NCBI GenBank assembly: GCA_035551615.1
Contig: DASZNC010000032.1
Span: 7,016 to 71,015 of the forward strand
DNA length: 64,000 nt
Direction: 5' to 3'
DNA from: JAKCDU01 sp035551615
GTDB taxonomy: Bacteria; Actinomycetota; Acidimicrobiia; Acidimicrobiales; Palsa-688
In this document: one piece after another, positions 26,663 through 35,612 of the stretch
Layout: the number at the start of each line of letters is the position of its first letter
How positions within the stretch are numbered: the first letter of the stretch is position 1
Made by a program: the position numbers and the translations under genes
Notes under the pieces: generated by a model
Databases searched by the model: none
Told to the model about the DNA's origin: nothing
Seen by the model: the letters and a program-made list of their open reading frames with translations, nothing else

Positions 26663-27693
26663 CGGGGCGGGACGGGCGCCGGCGGCTCCGGTGGCTGGGT
26701 CAACGCCAGCGAGGCGGCCGTGACCACGTCGCCCACCGAGGCGGCGATGGCCGAAGCCGTCGGGTGGTCGATCAGGGCGGCGGCGCGCGAGGGATCGACC
26801 GTCACCACCACAACGCCGGGCTCGTCGTAGCGGGATCGACCCCCGGCCTTGGCGAACACCTTCCGCATGGCGCGGTTGTCCTCGAGTACATGGGCGACGA
26901 GGGTGTCGACACCGGCCACCTGGGCGGCCACGCCCAGCGCGCCGAGCAGGAACGTCCCGACTCCCCGACCCTGGAAGGAGTCGAGAGTGGTGAACGCCAT
27001 CTCGGCCGCCGGATCACCGGTCCGCCGGATGTACCGGGCCACCGCCATACCGGAGTGGGTCCGGCCATCGAAGGCGATCCAGGCGAAATGGTCGACGAAG
27101 TCGATGTCGATGAGATAGTCGACCAGGGCGTCGGAGGGGGCGCCGGCACTGAAGAAGCGGCGGCGCAGGCTCTGGCTGGACAGCGAGTGCAGGGCCGAGT
27201 CCAGACCGTTCCGGTCCGAGGGCAGCAGCGGCCGGATGATTATCTCGGAGCCGTCGGCCAACCGGGCGTGGACCGGGTGGGCGTCCTGGGCCAGCCGGGC
27301 GCTGGCCAGCCGGTCCACCCGGGCGCGCACCTCAGGCCCGGCCAGGATCCGGTCCATGGCCTCCTCGTCACCCGCCAGGAGCCGGGACGGCCGCATGGCG
27401 GTGATGGTCGCAGTGCGGGGCTGGCGCCGGAGGAGCGCCAGCTCACCGACGATGGCGCCGGGTCCGACCGTCGCCAGCCGACGGGTGCCGGCCGCCGTCC
27501 GCACCGTCACCTCCAACTCGCCGTCCACCACGAGCCAGAACCGGTGGCCGGGCTCGCCCTCCCGGCCGAGGACCTGGCCGGGCGTGGCCACGACCGGTTC
27601 GAGCAGCCGGGTGAGGGCGTCGATCTGGCCCGGGTCGGTGCCGGCCAGTAAGGGCTGGGCGGCCACGACCTCCAGGCCCGCCCAAGAGGTCAT
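26659..27693 (-). CDS. Cyclic-nucleotide-binding protein lysine acetyltransferase (Pat-like)
   Basis: 344 residues. Residues about 10-125 are a cyclic nucleotide-binding domain whose phosphate cassette GELALLRRQPRTAT keeps the key Glu and Arg. Residues about 150-315 are a GNAT domain with the acetyl-CoA loop SFQGRGVGTFLL. The order and length match mycobacterial KATms/Mt-Pat (Rv0998), which acetylates acetyl-CoA synthetase and FadD enzymes when cAMP binds. A cAMP source could be the cyclase at 6163. The gene ends in a CTAG shared with the crotonase gene. Confidence 0.85.
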   Translation of the reverse strand: MTSWAGLEVVAAQPLLAGTDPGQIDALTRLLEPVVATPGQVLGREGEPGHRFWLVVDGELEVTVRTAAGTRRLATVGPGAIVGELALLRRQPRTATITAMRPSRLLAGDEEAMDRILAGPEVRARVDRLASARLAQDAHPVHARLADGSEIIIRPLLPSDRNGLDSALHSLSSQSLRRRFFSAGAPSDALVDYLIDIDFVDHFAWIAFDGRTHSGMAVARYIRRTGDPAAEMAFTTLDSFQGRGVGTFLLGALGVAAQVAGVDTLVAHVLEDNRAMRKVFAKAGGRSRYDEPGVVVVTVDPSRAAALIDHPTASAIAASVGDVVTAASLALTQPPEPPAPVPPR

Positions 27694-27712
27694 CGACCGG
27701 GAGCGTAGGTGT

Positions 27713-29296
27713 TCAGGCGGCCGGCCCGTTGGCCAGTACGACGGTGGCGTTCTGCGTCTGCCCGGTGGCGGTGAGCCAGGTGATGGCCACCTGGTCCCCC
27801 GGGTGGTACTTGCCGATCAGGTTGGTCAGAGTCGACGGGGTGTCGACCGCCTGGCCACCCAACTGGGTTATGACATCACCGGTGACAATGCCGGCGGCGG
27901 CGGCCGGGCCTCCGGAAATCGGCTTGCTGACGACCGCCCCTTGAGTGCCCTGAGCCGACTGCGACGTGTCGATCTCCACACCGAGGAAGGCGGTGTTGCC
28001 GATGTGGACCGATTGGCTGGCCTGCCCGGACCGGATCTGGTTGGCGATCGTGACGGCCGAGTTGATCGGGATGGCGAAGCCCTGGTTGCCCTGCGTCTGG
28101 AAGGAGAAGCCGGTCGAGGCGGCGGTGTCCATCCCGACCACCCGGCCGGACGAGTCGATGAGGGCGCCCCCGGAATCACCGGGTTGGATGTTGCAGTTGG
28201 TCTCGATGAGCCCGGACAGCTTCTCGCTGGTGCCGTTGGATTCGTCCTCGGCGGTTATCGACTGGTTGAGGTCGGTCACCTGCCCGGGCGCCACGCTGGG
28301 CGTGCCGCCCACGCCACCGGCGTTGCCCAGTCCGATCACACTCTCGTTGGTGGACACCTGCGACGAGTTGCCGATGGACGCGACCTTCAGGCCGGACGCG
28401 TTGCGCAGCTTGATCACGGCGACGTCGTGGGTGCGGTCGTAGCCGACCACGTCGGCGGTGTACTTCTGCCCGTTGGCGATATCGGTGGCGCTGATCGCCG
28501 TGGCCCCGGAGATCACATGGTTGTTGGTGAGGATGTATCCGTCCGAGGACAGGACGATCCCGGTGCCGGCCGCCTCGCCGTTGGCGTAGCTCAATACGGT
28601 GTCGATGTCGACCAGATCGTTGCTGGCCGCCGACGCCGCCGCACTGCTCGAGCCACCGCCGGTCCCGGTGCCGCCGGTCCCGCTGTTGCCATTGCCACCG
28701 AAGTTGTTGCCGAGGCCGTTGCTGCCGCCATTGGTGCCTGAACCGTTGCTGCCGCCCAGTCCGTTGTTGCCGCCCAGCCCGTTGGCCGATCCGCCGGAGG
28801 GGGACCCGACCGATACGTGGGAGTTCCAGACGCCGTGGCCGATACCGAGGCCGACGAGCACAGCCACCGCCAGCAGGAGGGCGGTCACCGTCCCGGGCAG
28901 GCTCCGGCGGGGCCGGGGTTGGCCCCACCCGTACCAACCAGGGGTGCCGGCATCGCCCGGCCGGCCGCCCCATTGCGGTTGCCAGTAGCCGTAGGGCTGG
29001 CCGTTCTCGTACCCCGGGCCGGGGCCGTAGCCGTAACCCCCGTTGGCGAACGGGGGTCCGGGCGGGCGGCCCCCCGGCGGAGGCGGGAACGGGGCCGACG
29101 GATCCCGCCAGCCGCGGTCCCAGCCCGAAGGTGGCGGCGGCGGCATCCAGCCCGGTCCTGGGGCGTCCCCGGCCGGCGGGTCACCCGGCGACCTTCGGTC
29201 CTCGGGCTGGCTCGATCCTCGGGCCGAGTCCGCCCACCCGTGCTCGGGTGCGTCCGGCTGGTCCTCGTTCGGGTGTGATTCGGGTGTATCGGTCAT
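27713..29296 (-). CDS. HtrA/DegP-type membrane-anchored serine protease with PDZ domain
   Basis: 527 residues. A Pro/Gly/Tyr-rich cytoplasmic N-terminus (1-130) is followed by a single membrane helix (about 136-153) and a Gly/Asn/Ser-rich linker to residue 225. The trypsin-like domain has triad H260 (NNHVISG), D291 (THDVAVIKL) and S375 (GDSGGALI). A PDZ domain occupies about 430-525. The layout matches actinobacterial HtrA/PepD proteins for envelope protein quality control. The ATG at 29296 has a TAGTCT hexamer 13 bases upstream. Confidence 0.9.
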   Translation of the reverse strand: MTDTPESHPNEDQPDAPEHGWADSARGSSQPEDRRSPGDPPAGDAPGPGWMPPPPPSGWDRGWRDPSAPFPPPPGGRPPGPPFANGGYGYGPGPGYENGQPYGYWQPQWGGRPGDAGTPGWYGWGQPRPRRSLPGTVTALLLAVAVLVGLGIGHGVWNSHVSVGSPSGGSANGLGGNNGLGGSNGSGTNGGSNGLGNNFGGNGNSGTGGTGTGGGSSSAAASAASNDLVDIDTVLSYANGEAAGTGIVLSSDGYILTNNHVISGATAISATDIANGQKYTADVVGYDRTHDVAVIKLRNASGLKVASIGNSSQVSTNESVIGLGNAGGVGGTPSVAPGQVTDLNQSITAEDESNGTSEKLSGLIETNCNIQPGDSGGALIDSSGRVVGMDTAASTGFSFQTQGNQGFAIPINSAVTIANQIRSGQASQSVHIGNTAFLGVEIDTSQSAQGTQGAVVSKPISGGPAAAAGIVTGDVITQLGGQAVDTPSTLTNLIGKYHPGDQVAITWLTATGQTQNATVVLANGPAA

Positions 29297-29488
29297 GGGT
29301 TCGTGGGCCAGACTACGTAGACCGGCTGGGGTAGTTAAACCTACGATTCTGAGCTTTGTGTAAGAAGGTGCCGAGCGGGTCCCTCCTGGACGGCCGGCGT
29401 GGTCGGGTCATTCCCGGCCGGGCCGATTGTGAATCTCTTGGGAGGGCGTTGCCGCCGGTGTGACCGCTTTCACCAATCATCGGTAGAA
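29297..29488. other. Intergenic region between htrA-like and pilT-like genes
   Basis: 192 bases between divergent starts. A TACGAT hexamer at 29341-29346 could serve the pilT-like gene, giving a leader of about 135 bases. GGGAGGG at 29443-29449 is too far from the chosen start to act as its ribosome site. Confidence 0.35.
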
Positions 29489-30565
29489 GTGGCCACCGAA
29501 GCGCGACTTGATGCCTGGCTGTCGGTGCTCCACGAGCGCGGCGGCTCGGACATCCTGCTCAGTGACGGCTCGGCGCCGGTCATGCGGTTGCACGGGGCGC
29601 TGGCGGCGATCGAGGGGGCCGATCCGCTCACCGGCGAGGAGATCGAGGCCATCATGCGCGCCCAGATCGACGACCACTACGGCGAGCGGGTCCACCTCGG
29701 ACGGGAGATCGAGTTCTCCTTCACCTGGCGCAACCGGTCCCGGGTGCGGACGACGATCTTCTACCAGCGCAACACCTGCTCGGCCACGTTGCACCCGATC
29801 CCGCTGCGGATACCGACGCTCGGCGAGCTCGGGGTGCCGCCGGAGATGGGCGACCTGATCGTCGGCCGCCCCGGACTCGTGCTGGTCACCGGGCAGGCCG
29901 GGTCGGGGAAGTCCACGACGATGGCGGCCATGATCGATCAGATCAACCGGACCGAGCAGAGCCACATCATCGCCATCGAGGACCCGATCGAGTTCGTCCA
30001 CGCCAACCGGCTGTCGGTCGTCAGCCAGCGCGAGGTGGGCACCGACACCCGGTCGTTCGCCACCGGTCTCAGCACCGTGCTGCGGGGCAGCCCCGACGTG
30101 GTCGTGGTATCCGACATTCGGGACGCTGAGACCATATCGGCGGTCCTGGCCATTGCCGAGACCGGACACCGGGTCATCGGAGGCATGTCGATCAACGATT
30201 CCGTATCCTGCATCGACCGTCTCATCGAGGTCTTCCCGGCCGGCGCCCGCGAGCAGGTCAGGGTGCAGCTGGCCGGCACCCTGCTGGCCGTGCTGTACCA
30301 GCGGTTGCTGCCGACCCGCGATGAGAGCCTGGTGCCGGCGTTCGAGCTCCTGGTCGGGGTACCGGCCATCCGCCGGCTCATCCGCGACGGTGCCACCGCT
30401 CACCTGCGGGAGGCCTTCGCCGCCCAGGACACGGCCGGCATGCGCACCCTCGAGACCAGCTTGTCGGAACTGGTCGCAGACGGGCGGATCGACCTGCAGA
30501 CGGCGGTCGAAGCCAGCCTGTACCCGCAGGACGTGTACACCGCTCCGGCGGCCGTACGGGCCTGA
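29489..30565 (+). CDS. PilT-like type IV pilus retraction / secretion ATPase
   Basis: About 358 residues from the GTG at 29489; the frame is open back to 29399, but the extra residues look non-native. N-terminal RGGSDILLSDGSAPVMRLHG matches the PilT opening. Walker A is TGQAGSGKSTTMA, followed by IEDPIEFVH (Asp box), RGSPDVVVVSDIRDAET (Walker B), and AETGHRVIGGMSIN in place of the usual His box. No other pilus gene is visible, so it is an orphan and may power a system encoded elsewhere. Start uncertain. Confidence 0.82.
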   Translation: MATEARLDAWLSVLHERGGSDILLSDGSAPVMRLHGALAAIEGADPLTGEEIEAIMRAQIDDHYGERVHLGREIEFSFTWRNRSRVRTTIFYQRNTCSATLHPIPLRIPTLGELGVPPEMGDLIVGRPGLVLVTGQAGSGKSTTMAAMIDQINRTEQSHIIAIEDPIEFVHANRLSVVSQREVGTDTRSFATGLSTVLRGSPDVVVVSDIRDAETISAVLAIAETGHRVIGGMSINDSVSCIDRLIEVFPAGAREQVRVQLAGTLLAVLYQRLLPTRDESLVPAFELLVGVPAIRRLIRDGATAHLREAFAAQDTAGMRTLETSLSELVADGRIDLQTAVEASLYPQDVYTAPAAVRA

Positions 30566-30675
30566 GCCGCCGCCCCGGATTCTCGTAGTCGACGGATCGG
30601 CCGGCCCGGTCCGAGCCGACCGGTGCGCCCGGTCTGGACCGATCGGTGCGGTCGGGCCCGTCGGGAACGAGAAAA

Positions 30676-30747
30676 GTGGCGATCCCCGCCGGTACCGTCC
30701 CGACCAGAAGCCCGGACGGCTGCCCCCAGACCGGCGGGGATCGCCAC
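30676..30747. repeat. Perfect 18-base inverted repeat with nested stem
   Basis: Arms 30676-30693 and 30730-30747 are exact reverse complements. In the 36-base loop, CCGTCC (30695-30700) and GGACGG (30714-30719) can pair again. No T-run follows on either strand, so a simple intrinsic terminator is not obvious. It may be a structured RNA, a GC-type terminator or a protein-binding site. Confidence 0.75.
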
Positions 30748-31011
30748 GAACGTTCGGCGCCCCAGCCCCGCTCAGGAGCGGGTCGGCCCGAACCGATCAG
30801 ACACGTGAACTACGCGCCCGACCTCCCCCGGATGGACACGGGCCCGCCAGCCGGTGCCTGATCCGAAGATCGCGCTCCAGTGGGCACCCACAGGGGACCA
30901 CGGTAGTCTCCGGTTTCTACGACATTGACCGCTTCCACGCCTTTCAGTCTGGTGGGGCCGGGCCACGGCGCTCCCTCGCGGGGAACAACATGAGGTCAAC
31001 TCGACTTCAGG

Positions 31012-31017
31012 TAGTCT
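31012..31017 (+). promoter_or_regulatory. -10 element (TAGTCT) before the response regulator
   Basis: TAGTCT is followed after six bases by TTG (31024) and after 12 bases by ATG (31030). The six-base spacing is the one seen at the leaderless genes, so TTG may be the true start. Confidence 0.4.
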
Positions 31018-31023
31018 CTCCGG

Positions 31024-31743
31024 TTGATCATGGCGCCGAAGCGTGACGCTCGCATACTCGTCGTTGACGACGACCCTCAACTGCGTTCCCTTCTCCAGCT
31101 GGTGCTGGAGGGGGAGGGCTATCCGGTCACCCTGGTCTCGGACGCGCCCAGCGCCGTGGCCGAGGTCGAGAAGGCCGAGACCGACCTGGTCGTGCTCGAC
31201 GTATCACTGGGCGTCGACGACGGCCGCCTGGTGCTGGCCCGCATCCGGGAGCAGGGCGAGCTGCCGGTCATCCTGATCAGCGGTAAGGGCGACACGGCCG
31301 ACCGGGTGCTCGGTCTGCGCCTGGGCGCCGACGACTTCCTGCCGAAGCCGTTCTCCCCGGTGGAACTGGTCGCCCGGGTGGAGACGGTGCTGCGCCGCAG
31401 CGCCCGGACCCAGCCCGGACCGGCGGTCGCCGCCCCGGCCGGCCCGGTGGAGGCCTCCGGTCTGAGGGTCGACGAGATGACCCGTGATGTCACCATCGAC
31501 GGCCAGCCCATCGACCTGACGGCCAAGGAGTTCGACCTGCTGGCTTTCCTGGCCCGCTCCCCGCGGCAGGTGTTCAGCCGCGGTCAGCTGTTGGAGCATG
31601 TGTGGTCGTCGCGGTCGGAGTGGCAGGACGAGGCCACCGTGACCGAGCACGTCCGCCGGGTCCGGCACAAGATCGAGCAGGACCCGGCCAAACCCCGCTG
31701 GATCACTACGGTCCGGGGGGTGGGCTACCGTTTCGAGCCCTGA
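31024..31743 (+). CDS. OmpR-family response regulator
   Basis: 239 residues from TTG at 31024, or 237 from ATG at 31030. The receiver has VVDDDPQ, D59 (LVVLDVSLG) and K in LPKPFSP. A Pro/Ala linker (about 130-145) leads to a winged-helix domain (LTAKEFDLLAFLA...VFSRGQLLEHVWS...TVRGVGYRFEP). It has no adjacent kinase on its strand, but it converges on a hybrid kinase gene with a 38-base overlap of their ends, so the two may be partners. Confidence 0.9.
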   Translation: MIMAPKRDARILVVDDDPQLRSLLQLVLEGEGYPVTLVSDAPSAVAEVEKAETDLVVLDVSLGVDDGRLVLARIREQGELPVILISGKGDTADRVLGLRLGADDFLPKPFSPVELVARVETVLRRSARTQPGPAVAAPAGPVEASGLRVDEMTRDVTIDGQPIDLTAKEFDLLAFLARSPRQVFSRGQLLEHVWSSRSEWQDEATVTEHVRRVRHKIEQDPAKPRWITTVRGVGYRFEP

Positions 31744-34228
31744 TCCGGCCGAGGGAGACGACCTCGGCCACCCTGACCCGTAGCTGGTCGGGGGTGTAGG
31801 GCTTGAGCACGACCGGATCGCCCTGGTCCGGCGGGTTGTCCCGGGCGCCGGTGTAGCCGGTCATGAACACAACCGGCAGCCAGCGGTCCTGCCGGCGCAG
31901 CTCGGCCACCAGCTCGATGCCGGACTGGTGGGGGAGGATGACGTCGGTGACGACGGCATCGAATCCAGCCAGCGCGTCGGGCAGCAGGTCGACTTTCGCC
32001 TCTTCGGCCGACGAGAACGAGACCACCTCCAACCCGATCGAGCGCAGGGCGTCGACCGCCATCTCCTTCAGGTCGGCCTCGTCCTCGATGAGCGCCACCC
32101 GGCCCGACACCCGGCGACCGGCCGGCCACGTCTCGGTGTCGTCGGAGGCGGCGGTCACGATGGCGTCGCGCTCCAGCGGCAGCCAGATACGGATCGTGGT
32201 GCCCACTCCCACCTCCGAGTCGATGATCATCTGGCCGCCCCGCTCCTGCACCAGCCCGTAGACCGTCGGCAGCCCCAGGCCGGTCCCGTGGCCACGCTCC
32301 TTGGTGGTGAAGAACGGCTCCATGCACCGGGCCAGGACGTCGGCCGGCATCCCCGGACCGTCGTCGCGGACGGTCAAGAGGGCGAGCGGGCCGCTCGGCA
32401 GGCTGTGGCGCCGCACCTCGTCGGGCGGTGGGGCCGCCACCTGCACACTGACGTCGATCCGGCCCTCGCTGTTCATCGCGTCACACGCGTTGATCACCAG
32501 GTTGACGACGATCTGCTCCATCTCGCTCGGGTCCAGCCGCACCTTGATGACGTTGCGGGACGCCCGGATCTGCAGCTCGACCTTCGGCCCGGCCACCCGG
32601 GCCAGTACCGCGTCGAGGCCGGACACGGCCGAGCCCAGATCGATGACCACGCCGGTATCGACCCGCTGGCGGGTCATGTCCAGCATCTGCTGGGTCAACG
32701 TGGCCGCCCGTTTCGAGGCGGCCTCGATATTGGCGATCATGTCGAGCTGGCGCTCGTCGCTGATGCCCCGCCGCAGGATCGACGCGTACCCGATGATCAG
32801 GGTCAACAGGTTGTTGAAGTCGTGCGCCACCCGGCCCGCGACCTGGCCCATGGCGTCCAGCCGCTGGGCCTGGATGAGCGCCCGCTCGGCCCGGCGGATC
32901 TCGGTCAGGTCGACCCCGGCCACCAGGACGGTGTCGGTCTCGCCTGCGTACACCGGTGGCAGGCGGGCGCCCGACAGCGACACCTCGAGGCCCTCGTAGG
33001 TCGCCGTCCTGGTGACCATGTCCCCGGATTCGAGGACCCGATGGGCGACGTCGCCCATGACCCGGCGGAGGGCCTCCGGCGGCAACCAGGTCGTCGGGTC
33101 GGCGGTCCATCCCAGAAGGTCCTGGCCCCGTTTGTTGACCGAGGTGATGGCCCCGTCGGTGCCCAACTCGATGAGGGCGACCGGTGACGTGTCGAGGACG
33201 GCCCGCAACCTGACCTCGTGCTTGACCGCCGTCTCGGTGCCGAGGGCCCGCTCGAAGGCGACCGGGATGAGTGATGCCAGCGAGCTGAGGACCGGTTCCT
33301 CGTCGCCGGTCAGGTCCCCGGCGACGAACACGACCAGCCCGGCGTGCTGCCAGGGGTCGGTATTGGGCAGGGGGTAGGCGATCCAGCCGGGGCCGCGGTC
33401 GACCCGCCCCGACGTGACCGCCTCGAAGGCCCGTTCGAGCACGGACAGGTCGACCACGCCGGCCTCGGCTGCAACCGCGGTCCCGTCCGCCTTGGCCCAT
33501 CGGGCGGCCGCACCGCGCGCCTCGTGGATGGCGCACGCCTCTTGGCAGGCCGTCTCCAGCACCGCCTGCGGGGTCGCCGCCCCGGCCAGGTTGGTGGCGG
33601 CCGCGGCCAGCCGCCGCAGCCGCCGGACGGTCCGGGCCTGCTCCCTCGACGCCCCCTGCATCTCCCGGCGCAGGAGGACGGAGTGGACGGTCAGGCCGAT
33701 GCGGCCGGCGATCTCGGTGGCGACCCGCAGGGCGGACGGGCGAAACCCGCGCCGGTGACCGCCGGCGGCGGCGACCAGCCAGCCGACGATAACCCCGCCG
33801 GCGGTCACCGGGACGACCATCAACGACTGGGCATCCAGTCGCTCCATCGTCTGCCGGGCGGCCAGCGACTGGTGGCTGTCGTTCCCGGGGCGCCGGAAGC
33901 TGAGCACCGGCCGGCGATCGGGTGCGACCTGGCGCCCGACCGGGCTCCAGATGGTGGGCAGCTCCAGATCATGTTGACGGGCGGCCCGGTAGCTGACAAC
34001 CGACACCCGGCCGTCGACGCCGATCGACTCGATGACGCACATGTCGGCGAAATCGGCCACGCAGGCCTCGGCCACGCTGTCGATGGCCTCGTCGTAATCG
34101 TCGAGGGCGGACTCGAGCAGGCCACTGACGGTGGCCAGCAACTCGAGCCGGGCCAGAGCCTCCCGCTCGCCGAGGAGCGCGACCTCGGTGCTGGTCATCC
34201 CGATCCGTCCCGGGTTGACGTCGGTCAT
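31706..34228 (-). CDS. Hybrid sensor histidine kinase (GAF-GAF-PAS-HisKA-ATPase-receiver)
   Basis: 840 residues without membrane helices. Two GAF-like regions (about 30-190 and 205-335), a PAS domain (about 345-460), HisKA with VAHDFNNLLTLI, an ATPase domain (LVINACDAMN, DDGPGMP, GTGLGLPTVYG) and a C-terminal receiver (IEDEADL, phospho-acceptor in VVTDVILPHQSG, VVLKPYTP). The AHDFNN form is typical of NtrB-like and hybrid kinases. The gene is probably leaderless or nearly so: TAGCCT (34238-34243) lies nine bases before the ATG. The signal is unknown. Confidence 0.9.
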   Translation of the reverse strand: MTDVNPGRIGMTSTEVALLGEREALARLELLATVSGLLESALDDYDEAIDSVAEACVADFADMCVIESIGVDGRVSVVSYRAARQHDLELPTIWSPVGRQVAPDRRPVLSFRRPGNDSHQSLAARQTMERLDAQSLMVVPVTAGGVIVGWLVAAAGGHRRGFRPSALRVATEIAGRIGLTVHSVLLRREMQGASREQARTVRRLRRLAAAATNLAGAATPQAVLETACQEACAIHEARGAAARWAKADGTAVAAEAGVVDLSVLERAFEAVTSGRVDRGPGWIAYPLPNTDPWQHAGLVVFVAGDLTGDEEPVLSSLASLIPVAFERALGTETAVKHEVRLRAVLDTSPVALIELGTDGAITSVNKRGQDLLGWTADPTTWLPPEALRRVMGDVAHRVLESGDMVTRTATYEGLEVSLSGARLPPVYAGETDTVLVAGVDLTEIRRAERALIQAQRLDAMGQVAGRVAHDFNNLLTLIIGYASILRRGISDERQLDMIANIEAASKRAATLTQQMLDMTRQRVDTGVVIDLGSAVSGLDAVLARVAGPKVELQIRASRNVIKVRLDPSEMEQIVVNLVINACDAMNSEGRIDVSVQVAAPPPDEVRRHSLPSGPLALLTVRDDGPGMPADVLARCMEPFFTTKERGHGTGLGLPTVYGLVQERGGQMIIDSEVGVGTTIRIWLPLERDAIVTAASDDTETWPAGRRVSGRVALIEDEADLKEMAVDALRSIGLEVVSFSSAEEAKVDLLPDALAGFDAVVTDVILPHQSGIELVAELRRQDRWLPVVFMTGYTGARDNPPDQGDPVVLKPYTPDQLRVRVAEVVSLGRIRARNGSPPPGP

Positions 34229-34340
34229 CGACGCTGGAGGCTACCCCCGTCGCGCCCGACGAGGCGGTCAAAGGACAGGACCTTTGTCCGTATACGTCCG
34301 ATTTCCAGGGGAACCGGTCGGTGTCGGGCGGGGACCGGAC

Positions 34341-35612
34341 TCAGGGCCGGACCGCCGGGCGGGGCGCTTCCAGGTCGAAGGTGGCGCCGGTGCTGAAGCG
34401 GGCCAGGGCCAGCTCCGTCGGTTCAGGAATGGGTGGCCCGTCGAAGCCGATGGTCCAGGCCACCTGCTCGCCGGGCACCGATCGGTCGTCGGCCACCGTG
34501 GCCCGCCGATCTGCGGCCCGGGCTATCTCGGCGATCGGCTCGGGACCGAAGCGGTCGATCATGGCCCAGGCGGTGAACGGATCGGGGTGTTCGAGCGCGT
34601 GACCACCGCGCACGGCCAGCCGGACCCGGTTCCGGTCGGTGTCCACCGTCAGATCGGTGAGGGCCCGGGGGTGGAACAGAGGATGGTTCTGGAACAGCCA
34701 GGCCGCCCGCTCGGCGGCTCCCCCTCCGGGTGCATCCGGGAGGCGCAGGAGGCGTTCGGCGGTGAGGGCGGCCTGGCCGACGACCACCCGGTGGCCCATC
34801 CGGGTGGCGTCGTCCTCTCCGATGCGCCGGCCGACGGCCAGGGCATAGGCCCGCAGCAGTAGGTGGGCCTGATGGGCGAACTCGTCGAGGATGGCCGCCA
34901 GCGTGGTCGCCGCCATCTGCTCCAGGCGGAAGTCGGGGTCGAACGGTCCGGCGTAGTCCACCTGTCCGCCGCCGCCGGCGTCGGCGACGTCTCCGATCGA
35001 CGGGATCGGCAGCTGGGCCAGGGGGGAGGTTTCCATCTCGGCCAGGTCCTCATGGACCTCGGCCGGCGGCCAGTCACCGGCCTGGCCGACGGTGACCGTC
35101 CAGTGACAGTGGGGGTGACGATTGGCCGGCACCCTCGGCGGGCGGTGCCGCGGCCGGACCCGGGCGTACCGGTTGGTCGCACCGGCGGTGGCGTCGAAGG
35201 TCGGATCCTCGATGGTGTGGCACATACCGACCACGAAGTCGGTGCCCATCGGTTCCACATCCATGAGCGCCCCGCAGTGGGCCAGCCAGAACTGGCCGTG
35301 GCGGTCGTCGTCGACCCGGTAGTGGAAGTCGAGGAAACCGTGCGGCGCGCCGATGTCGAGCTGCAGGTTCTTGAAGATGTCCGGCACGCCGTCGCCGCCG
35401 CCGCCGGCCGGGCCGAAGCGGAGCAGGCGCTGCATGCGTTTCGAATACACCGGGCTGGCGGTCATCCACTCGTCGATGGCCAACTGCTCCATGCCCTGAC
35501 GACCGCCTCGGCCCAGCCACAGCGGGACTCCGACCCGGTCCTGCAAGTGGCCGTGCAGCAACCATTCCCGGCCCATCCGGGCGAGCGCGGCGCGCTCGCC
35601 GCTCAGTCCCAC
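34341..35612 (-). CDS. Unknown conserved protein in the CYP51 operon
   Basis: 423 residues, soluble, with no signal peptide. I recognise no domain. Visible features are an aromatic N-terminus with LAIDEWMTASPVYSKRMQRLLRF, a His-rich stretch ANRHPHCHW near residue 165, several Gly-rich loops and an alpha-helical middle (LEQMAATTLAAILDEFAHQAHLLLRAY). It overlaps the 3' end of the NTF2-like gene by ten bases and is the last gene of the P450 operon, so it may work on the same substrate or be a partner of the P450s. No function is assigned. Confidence 0.75.
   Translation of the reverse strand: MGLSGERAALARMGREWLLHGHLQDRVGVPLWLGRGGRQGMEQLAIDEWMTASPVYSKRMQRLLRFGPAGGGGDGVPDIFKNLQLDIGAPHGFLDFHYRVDDDRHGQFWLAHCGALMDVEPMGTDFVVGMCHTIEDPTFDATAGATNRYARVRPRHRPPRVPANRHPHCHWTVTVGQAGDWPPAEVHEDLAEMETSPLAQLPIPSIGDVADAGGGGQVDYAGPFDPDFRLEQMAATTLAAILDEFAHQAHLLLRAYALAVGRRIGEDDATRMGHRVVVGQAALTAERLLRLPDAPGGGAAERAAWLFQNHPLFHPRALTDLTVDTDRNRVRLAVRGGHALEHPDPFTAWAMIDRFGPEPIAEIARAADRRATVADDRSVPGEQVAWTIGFDGPPIPEPTELALARFSTGATFDLEAPRPAVRP

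Larger units (their letters stand above)
30566..31023. other. 458-base intergenic region with hairpins
   Basis: No convincing gene was found. The left half contains the long inverted repeat at 30676-30747 and a small hairpin at 30767-30782. The right half has two copies of a GGTAGTCTC...CGGTT motif, with TAGTCT at 30904-30909 and 31012-31017. These may be tandem promoters for the response regulator. Confidence 0.55.

Noticed and set aside
30566..31023. tRNA or other classical RNA gene in the long gap
   Set aside because: I could not fit a cloverleaf or a T-arm GTTCGAATC-like motif; only hairpins are visible.
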